Positions 56,144 to 64,000 of a stretch of 64,000 nt of DNA are shown piece by piece. This DNA comes from Pezicula radicicola (lineage: Eukaryota > Ascomycota > Leotiomycetes > Helotiales > Dermateaceae): the NCBI GenBank assembly GCA_003008705.1, contig PDUO01000026.1:186001-250000 (forward strand), written 5' to 3'. The translations under genes were made by a program, and so were the position numbers. Positions within the stretch are counted from its first letter, which is position 1. Each line of letters opens with the position of its first letter. Under the pieces are notes generated by a model. That model had not been told where the DNA came from. It did not search any database and was given only the letters and a program-made list of their open reading frames with translations.

Positions 56144-58001
56144 ATGAACCTGATTCGATTTCTTTTTATTGCGTTTTTCCTGCCGATGCTGCCGCTCGCA
56201 TACAATCCCTTCAAACCTGCTGTACATGCTCCACGGAATCTTAATGGTGAGATTGAATTCAATTCCCTCGAAGCATTTTTAACATCTGCACAGTCCGAAA
56301 TCAGTTACATCATGCTGCACAAAGTTTTCATCCAAGCGAACTGCTGGAATCTGGACATCCCAAACCTGAGGTCTACACTAAAGCTATGCTTGAGCTTAAA
56401 AGACTAGACGAAGAACCGTTGTGCCACCGAATTGCGGCCCAAATGCTCATCAACAACTGCCAGGATCTTGACGAGCTCAGCGAGAACAGCTACCAGCTCA
56501 ACAGCGTTCACCTTCAAAGACACCAGATCGAGAGCTTTGCAGCTAGTTTGGCTCTCTGTGATTTAGAACGTGGGAGATTTAGGATTCCGGATGCCTGCAC
56601 ACCATTCACAAGTTCTGTCTTGCTGCAAATGTCTCAGGAGGGTAGAGCTAAGCTTGAAACTTCTCCGGAGCAAGTTGGCGCATGTTTAGAGGCCTTGGGA
56701 CAGCATCATTCACATTGGAATACTTGGCTGAGTTATCGAGACAAAGCTCTCTTATTCTGCAAGGCCGCTCGTATTGATATTGACAAAGGTAAGATTCGGT
56801 ATTTTCCCTCACGCTAATAATTGCTGACGGCCTTCAGATCAGTCAATCTTATTGCATAAGCAGCTTGCGAAGGTGATAAAAGACCTAACGGATGGAATGG
56901 AAAGTGATTTGAGAGACCTCAGAGAGAAGATGGGAAAGCATGCTCAAGCGGCTGATTCATACTTCGAAAGAACCATGACTCAGGCTGATCGTTTAACGAC
57001 GAAGCTTCAAGGCACATTCGAGTCGCTCTCCAAGGACGTGACAGTAAGGTTTTTTGTGGCCTTTTATTCTGCCCATTGTTGACTTTGAACTTCAGATCAT
57101 TACCTCTTCATTAAAATCTGCCATGGGTAGTACTGGCGATGTACAACGAGTTCTTAAAAACATCTTTGAAATGGCGACTCAAATGAATATGGAGATGGCC
57201 GTTGCGCAAGAGCAGGCTATCGACCTGACTACTATGAATGCGAAATCTCATATGGAAGGAATTAATGAAGTGGCAGGGACAACAGAAGCATCGATAGACC
57301 GACTGAGAGTTACAGTGGTAAGACTTAAATGCGATGACCTGTAAGTTAATGCTGACAATAAATAGGAGAGTTTAGTTCCTGTCATAATTTCCGTTCTTAA
57401 GCGTCAGGAGGCACTTGACCAGGTAAGTTAATACGACACGTATTTTATCATCACATGTGCTGACCTTCAGCAGAGCTCAAAGGCCATGTACGAACGAATA
57501 GGTAACATGTCAATCCTTCTAGAAGACCACAAAGACAGCCTCGAAAAGGTTGGCCTTACTGCTGCCGATGTTCAAGAGATCCTAGGAAAGACTGCTGCTT
57601 CAGCACAGTCATGGCACGAAAGAATGAGCCTTGGCTCCACGGCCACTGAATATCTTGTGCTCCTAGGAACCAGTCTGACATCATTGTTTGCCGGTAATTA
57701 CGGGCTTTCTCCCTCACTGCCTCGTAACGCAGGTCTCGTAATTGGTGGTAAGTAACATAATTCGAGATTGAGGATGACATTCCTGCTTACAATAATAACA
57801 GGATTGGCACTTGGTCAGTGTATAAACATAGGCAGAGAGTGGCAATGGAACTCGCAATTATCAAGAGCTACTGCTGCGACACACCTGGCTAGGGAATGGA
57901 TAGAATCTCTCTCCATGACACCTGTCGATACAACCGTGGTGGCTGTTCCAACCTTCCCCGAGCACATCGAAGTGCTTTATCCACATGTCGAGATGGCCTA
58001 G
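56144..58001 (+). CDS. KAR5: Nuclear fusion (karyogamy) protein, Kar5/Tht1 type
   Basis: Needed in yeasts for fusion of nuclear envelopes after mating. Seven exons (56144-56246, 56294-56788, 56838-57043, 57096-57317, 57366-57422, 57471-57747, 57802-58001) join in frame to 519 residues. A signal peptide (MNLIRFLFIAFFLPMLPLA) starts the protein. The Kar5 signature follows: MLELKRLDEEPLCHRIAAQMLINNCQ-type Cys-containing helix, then SFAASLALCDLERGRF and a second Cys region. Middle residues form long coiled coils (LREKMGKHAQAADSYFERT). Near the C-terminus are the hydrophobic stretches TEYLVLLGTSLTSLFAGNYG and NAGLVIGGLALGQCI, likely membrane-spanning, with a short tail. This fits an ER or nuclear-envelope luminal protein. 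The first intron (47 bases) is needed to reach the conserved frame. Confidence 0.85.
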
Positions 58002-59750
58002 AACGACAGGTTGTTGAAATACATGTCTCATTCTTACACGACTCGCGCCAGTTCATGAAGACTAGAGCGGTCTTGAAATACGAATATCAGCTTATTTAAG
58101 CTCATCTAAACTTTTGACATAAACGAAATATCATGGAGGCTCGGTGCTCTGAGAGCATTCACATCAGTATTACTATCGCTATTTAAGCTCTATCAAGAGC
58201 ATCGAATTGGGGTTCCAGAATTTATACGGAGAAATTTGAGAAGAAAGAGCCTATGAATTCCAACGACATGAAAAGATTATATGCTTAGACCTTTGCTGCA
58301 CAGCGTTGCAAGATACCCAGGAGTTGCTAATCGGAGGACATGTACATATTTTTCAAGGAGCGGTACATAATGGAAACACGTACATACTGGTCCCCCTGCT
58401 GGGAAGGTGTGACTACAATAGTCACTCAAATCAAGTGAGGTATTTAAGTCTTCTTAAAATAGTCTCTTACAATGCAATTAACTAGGTCTTTAAGAAACTT
58501 CGCCCCACAAGCCGCAACATTTATCTTTCGAACTTATCAACCACACTATATTTTAGTCTCGGGCTAAATCCATTTCCAAAATTCATACATAAGTACTGTG
58601 ATACTTACAGGCGGTCGCACTTAATTTCTAAGACTAGGTGCGTGGTCTAGGAGGTTTGTTATCCTTGAGGTATAGTGCGTTAGTGTGAGATAGTACAGAA
58701 AAGCTCTTAGGCGACCTAGATCTTTACATCTCGGCGTATGAAGGCAATCAAGAATGAAAGAGGCAAGAATCCACGTTCTAAAAACCTAGTAGGATCTGTT
58801 CTGGGGTGGATGAAGTTGCAGTTGTCTAGTCCAATCCAGCGGTTGAGGTTGTGGATAAAGATCTTTGTGTTTTGCTATATCTCAATTCTAAGATCCCTTC
58901 CCTCATTCAGGCTAGTTCCCTTTTCCAGCAACTTGTTGTAGTTCTTGGCCACACCAGGGCAGAGGAAGTGAACCCAGGATGGCTCGCTCGGATTTCGCCC
59001 TTTCTACTTGCATGAGCCGCCCTGTATGGAATCTCCGACTTGCATACTACTAGTGTATAATCCACGAGTCAGGAAATCTCAGGCCCCCAGCTTAGGTCTC
59101 CCTCATGCGAAAATAAAGACGATTGGGTCTTATGTCCAGCCTCCTCTTTGCTTACCCCGGTTCTCCACAATATCGCGAACTGGTGACCTTATATCACTCA
59201 ACATATTACCTAGAGCTAGGCGAATTTGCGATTTCCATAGAATGAGCGTCCAATCAAATATACAGTCGAGTGACAAGCCTTCATGTCTTTCCCCGACGCA
59301 GTGAGGAAGATCTGGGGTAGCTCAGGAAATAGCTCCTTGGCAAGCGAGCTACTCAAATGCGGGCACCTATTGTTCACTATGCGGCGATCCCGCAGGATAT
59401 ACTATTTTGCGCCTCCCATCAACTGAGCCTATGAGCTTATCACGAATTTCCATGCATCAAAATGCTTGCCTTCCCAATCATGGTCGTGCCGTCCGAGATA
59501 CTGCAATTGTATGTTTAGAGTTTCTAGGTGGCAAGTGATGCAGTGCCGTATCTAGTAGTAGGTACTATCTTGACCTTGGGAAGTACAATACGGGACAATT
59601 ATAAAGCTCTCTTACTTCCCGCCTTTAATTTCTTGTTGTATATCTCCTTTAGAAGATAAAAAATCCCCCTTGTGTTTGTTCATACGCCCTCATCACTGCC
59701 TCGATTTTAGCTGCTTTTTCCCTCGCTTAATCGCTCGAAACGACAGCATC
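58002..59750. other. Intergenic
   Basis: About 1.7 kb without a supported gene. Short plus-strand frames at 58738-58941 and 59008-59304 have no motif or good start. Confidence 0.45.
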
Positions 59751-61497
59751 ATGTTTGGCAAAGCTGAGGAACCCGAAATCGCGGAGGTGGTTCGTACTCC
59801 TTTTTATCTTATTACAAGTTATCCTTAGAGCTACGATATATCTTCTTTCTAAGGCATAGTCGTTATGCCTCGGCCATAACCTGATGCTACTAAAATTTTC
59901 TAGAACTAGCATCGCTAACAGACAAACAGTTAAGCCAAAGAAGGCCTTCAGTTCTCGAAGTCGACCGTAATACGCGAAAGAAAAGCGTCTCAAATCGTGG
60001 TCTCACTGGAGCATCAGCGTTAACAGTCCGCCAATCTATTATTCCGATCGCCCTTGTTACTCTGCTCTTTTTCCTCTGGGGATTTGCGTATGGATTACTT
60101 GATGTCTTGAACGCTAAGTTCCAGACAGCACTTAACATTACCGCCGCCAAGGCAGGAGGATTGCAAGGTGCCTATTTTGGTGCTTATTTTGTTGGGCCCC
60201 TGACGTATTCTGGATGGATTGTCCGCAAGTTTGGTTATAGATGGACATTCATAACTGGGCTCTGCATCTATGGAGTTGGTAAGTCTTCTTACCATTCTCT
60301 CGAACCATAAAAAAATGTAGGCTAACTAAGTTAGGTGCTCTAATGTTCTGGCCATCTGCTGTTTATCGTTCCTTTGCTGGATTCTGTGGTTCGCTCTTCA
60401 TTGTAGGATCTGGATTGTCCACACTCGAAACATCAGCCAACCCGTTCATTGCAACATGTGGGCCGCCACGTCTTTCTGAATTCCGCCTTGAGCTCTCCCA
60501 GTCAGTTCAAGCGGTGGGCTCCGTAATGGCCCCGTTGCTCGCCTCTCGAGTATTTTTCTCCCACACTGAGCCTAACGATATCACAAACGTGCAATGGACG
60601 TACCTTGGAATCGCAGCCTTTGTCTTCGGGCTCGCCGTCGTCTTCTATTTTGCGCCTATCCCAGAGGTTACGGATGCCGATATGGCTTTACAGGCTGAGC
60701 AGTGTGCTGGCTTGACTGGATACCAGGATAAGCCGATGGCTAAGCAGTATAAGCTTATGTTTGGAGTTGCTGCACAGGTAAGATACACTTTTCCACGAGG
60801 ATGATGACTAGGCTAACAGTTACTACAGTTCTGTTATGTTGGAGCACAAGTAGGTGTGGCTGCAAACTTCATCAATTACGCAAGGGAAAGCGCAAAGATA
60901 TCTGCATCAGCAGCTTCAGATCGCTACGCAATCGCCCAGGGATTATTTGCAATCGGCAGATTCGCCGCAGCGGGTGCACTAATATTCATCAAGCCACGTC
61001 TCATCCTCATGACTTTCATGACAGCAATCATGATTTTCATCTCCGCAGCAATGGGTGTAGAAGGCGAAGGAGGAGTGGCAATGCTCTCCATAGTCCTCTT
61101 CTTCGAATCTTGTATCTTCCCCCTAATCTTCACACTCTCAATCCGAGGACTAGGACGACATACCAAACGAGGAAGTTCCTGGATCGTAGCTTCTGTTTCT
61201 GGTGGTGCTTTATTTCCTTCCCTAACTGGTTTACTGGCTGATAAGAAAGGATATCATCTCGCTATGGGCGTCCCTCTTGTTGGTTTCTTTGTCGCTTTCG
61301 CTTATCCGATCTTTCTGAATGCTTTTTGTAGAAAGGAACTTGATGGGTTTAGGGAGACTATGATTGGATATGCGGATAAGGATGGAGTTGTGGGTGATAT
61401 TGAACGTGAGAAGAGAAAGGGGAGTGTTGCTGCGCATGAGGAGAAGGGGGTTGGTAGTTCTAATGTCACGCATTTGGAGGCACCGAAGTGGGAGTAG
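59751..61497 (+). CDS. MFS transporter, fucose permease (FHS) type
   Basis: Four exons (59751-59786, 59930-60278, 60335-60777, 60829-61497) join in frame to 498 residues. After a 45-residue basic N-terminus the first helix reads IPIALVTLLFFLWGFAYGLLDVLN, the characteristic opening of fucose:H+ symporter (FucP/FHS) proteins, followed by GAYFGAYFVGPLTYSGWIVR. Further marks are SGLSTLETSANPFIA and SQSVQAVGSVMAPLLA, which match FHS helices 4 and 5. Twelve helices can be counted. Probable plasma-membrane sugar:proton symporter; the sugar cannot be named. C-terminal tail is charged and short. The first exon is only 36 bases. Confidence 0.85.
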
Positions 61498-62272
61498 AGG
61501 GTTCTTTCGCGTTTAGGAGGTTAAGGTGTTGGGTGTTTGGGTGAGGAGGAAGGGGAATGTGGTGGGGGATGTAAAGTAGACGCGGTGGATTATTTGCATG
61601 TTGAATATTTGAGACTTTTGTATATATAGTGATACTGTATTTATGAAATTAGAAAGTAAATAGCTATTTTCTCTTGTTTAAACGTCTTGCTATCAAAATG
61701 TTTATAAATTTGTTCCACTTGCTAAGAGATAAGAAGCTAGTTTCTCAGTCAGATGCTTGTTAATAGATGTATACTATAGACAAGGCAAACTTTAGCGGGG
61801 CGGAAATATCTGGTCATATAAGAGTATAGTAAAAGAGGCCCACACTTTTGATACATATGCACAGTTACTTTCATCAAAATGAAGACATTCAATGCAGGGT
61901 CGCTTAGCAGCTTGCGCATGGTCCAAGAGCGTGGCTTGTTCGCATCAAAGCTTATCAGCAACGTCAAGAGAAACGTTTCATATTTTACAAAAGGGACAAT
62001 AATACATCCAACAAACCATTATTGAATCTTCTAAGAGCCTCAAACAAAGCTCGCTCATACAACACTTGTCTTCCCTTTCCATACCCATTTCGATGGGCTT
62101 GCGAAGCATGGTTGCTACATAACTTCTTAAGGTACCACCTCTGTACACCGCAGAATAGATCGACACTCATTTGCTGAACCTGCATATAACGTACCTCCCT
62201 CCTTCCAATTACAGCCTAGCCTTGCTAACACCTAGGACTTAGTTCACCGTCTAAGATCAAGCCTAACATAAC
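61498..62272. other. Intergenic
   Basis: 3' region of the FHS transporter and upstream region of the next MFS gene. No gene seen. Confidence 0.5.
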
Positions 62273-64000
62273 ATGGATCCTCCATGCCAAACCCCACCTC
62301 TGTGCCCCTCCATGGGTGCAGATAAGAAGAAAAGATCGGGAGGCAAGCGCTTATTATCCCCGTGGAGTAGCAGTAGTAGCACGGGTAGTGAAGAAGTGAC
62401 TGAAGAGACTTCGCTTTTGATTGACTCCGATTCAGCTTCTTCAAGACAAGATACGACGACGAAAAGGTTTAGAGTCATGAAAGGCAATATCTTACCTTGG
62501 TCGACACCGAGCTATGTCTCGAGTAATTCGAAACTTATCGCTGTGTTGCTGGTTGCATGTTCTATGATTACATCCACAACTTTTGGATATGATGGTTCAA
62601 TGATGTACTGTACTACAACGTGAACCCGGCTACATTGAAGTAAAAAAGACCGCTAATCATGATTTAGAAATGGCTTGAATATTCTACCCTCATACTCCAA
62701 TTATTTCAATCTGAATACGGCAACTACAGGTCTCAATACAGCTTCAGTATGGATTGGTGGAATCCTAGCAGGTTTGACATTTGGAAAAGTCACGGATGTT
62801 ATTGGGCGGAGACCCGCATTGTTTTACTCTGCAGTCATTACAATTATAGCAGTTATACTGCAAACGGCTGCTCAGAATATTGCTATGTTCGGTATTTTAC
62901 ATCTCAGAAATATCTGGTGACAAGACTTGCGTGCTAATGATAGTTTCTAGTAATTGCTAGAATCCTAATCGGGTACGGGACATCAGCATCAGGTCTCTGC
63001 GGTCCAGTCTACCTCAGTGAAACACTACCATTCCAATGGAGAGGTTGGGGTCTAGGTATCTTCAACGATTTCTACTACGTCGGTAAGTCCAGTCTCAAAT
63101 CAAGTCAAGCATCCCTCATTCCCAATAATCATTTACTAATTCAAGTACAACAGGAGGATTAATAGCAGCGGGCATTACGTACGGTACATCAACCATGACA
63201 TCAACCTGGGCATGGAGAATCCCTTCAGCATTCCAAGGTCTCTTCAGTATCCTCTGTATCATAATCCTGCCCTTCATTCCCGAATCTCCTCGCTGGTTAG
63301 CGTATGAAAACCGGAAGGAAGAGGCTCTTGAGGTTGTGGCGCAGACTTATGCAAATGGAGATGCTTCTGATACAATTGTTTTGATTCAATTCAAAGAGAT
63401 TGTTGATACTATAGGTAAGGATTTTCTTAAAGGCGTTGCTGCTATGATACAAACTGATTTGTCTGTTATAGAATTTGAGAAGAATGTGGGAGAGACGTTA
63501 TCTTTTAAGCAGATGGTGAAAACTCCTGTTGCTAGAAAGAGACTTATAATTGCTTGTTCATTAGCACTCTTCAGTACCCTAGCAGGTCCGTTCTTCCCCT
63601 CTACAAGCACCATATGCAATGTAGAGCGAAATATTGACAGTTATCACAGGGAATATCATAGCATCATACTACCTAGGAACAATGCTATCAAACGCCGGCA
63701 TAACATCCACAACGACCCAACTCCAAATCGTGCGTACCCAAAAAGCTTCCTTTCCCCAAGATAGCTCTTCCCCACAGAAAACTACACACAAGAGCACGAA
63801 CTAACAATTCCACAAAAAGAACGTGATCCTAAACGCCTGGTGTTTAATCTGCAGTCTAATCGGGACCTTCTTCGCCGACTACCTAGGACGAAAACCCACA
63901 GGAATAATAAGCACCACCCTCTCAACCGTCTTCCTCTTCCTAGTAGGCGCCCTTACAAAAGTCTACGGAACCACAACCAACAACTCAGGAATCTACGGAA
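62273..64000 (+). CDS. MFS sugar-porter-family transporter, 3' truncated by window edge
   Basis: Six exons or partial exons are visible (62273-62604, 62668-62891, 62951-63082, 63154-63585, 63650-63729, 63820 to the window end), all in frame. A long Ser-rich cytosolic N-terminus of about 90 residues with an ETSLLID phrase precedes helix 1 (LIAVLLVACSMITSTTFGYDGSM), which ends in the GYD motif of sugar porters. Other family marks: GKVTDVIGRRPALF (loop 2-3), the FIPESPRWLAYENR sequence after helix 6, and FADYLGRKPTG in the second half. Resembles fungal hexose or lactose-permease-like transporters. The last helices and stop lie beyond base 64000. Together with the FHS gene it makes two sugar-type transporters in tandem. 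Confidence 0.82.

Overview
This window is nuclear DNA from a filamentous ascomycete. The genes have many short introns (about 47 to 100 bases, GTRAGT-type donors, CTAAC/CTGAC-like branch sites, NAG acceptors), and there is one gene per transcript on both strands. The gene set is fungal: a Kap123 importin, Met22/Hal2, a Kar5/Tht1 karyogamy protein, MRP-type ABC and MFS transporters, small secreted proteins, and DUF3716 and DUF7587-like proteins. Moderate to low GC and the style of the secreted and accessory genes suggest a leotiomycete, perhaps Sclerotiniaceae. That placement is inference from style, not from a search. I saw no rRNA, tRNA, CRISPR array or intact transposon.

Layout. 0-12 kb: a queuosine-salvage glycosylase (QNG1), an SRPK-like kinase whose two catalytic aspartates are both asparagine (probable pseudokinase), two convergent small secreted proteins, an uncharacterised protein, a DUF7587-like protein with ADP-ribosyltransferase-like motifs, and a second, apparently intact kinase. 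12-14 kb: no confident gene, but a diverged exon-like block occurs twice. 14-22 kb: a DHA2 MFS exporter converges on a full-length ABCC exporter, with a G-rich tract between their 3' ends. 22-32 kb: a type-B carboxylesterase relic that has lost its catalytic core, an AT-rich gene-free stretch, a secreted TIM-barrel glycoside-hydrolase-like protein, a secreted SnoaL-like protein and a CorA-like membrane protein. 33-38 kb: a coiled-coil protein separated from its N-terminal zinc-binding-like module by one in-frame TAA, a DUF3716 nuclear protein and a GNAT acetyltransferase. 39-45 kb: KAP123 and a SnoaL-type pathogen-related-like protein. 45-48 kb: about 3 kb without a gene. 48-58 kb: an 867-residue low-complexity protein carrying ten His-containing hexapeptides, an aldo-keto reductase with an 11-nt micro-exon, MET22/HAL2 with a possible membrane-anchored long form, mitochondrial uL6 (MRPL6) and KAR5. 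60-64 kb: a fucose-permease-type MFS transporter and a sugar-porter MFS gene cut by the window edge.

The housekeeping genes (KAP123, MET22, MRPL6, KAR5) lie in the right half. Accessory, secreted and decayed genes concentrate in the left half. Apart from the two convergent efflux pumps, I see no operon-like or biosynthetic cluster logic. For most spliced genes the exon boundaries were checked by reading-frame continuity across every intron; the exceptions are stated in their entries. The least expected items are the double Asp-to-Asn pseudokinase, the DUF7587/ART-like protein, the histidine hexapeptide array, the 11-nt micro-exon and the internally deleted esterase.
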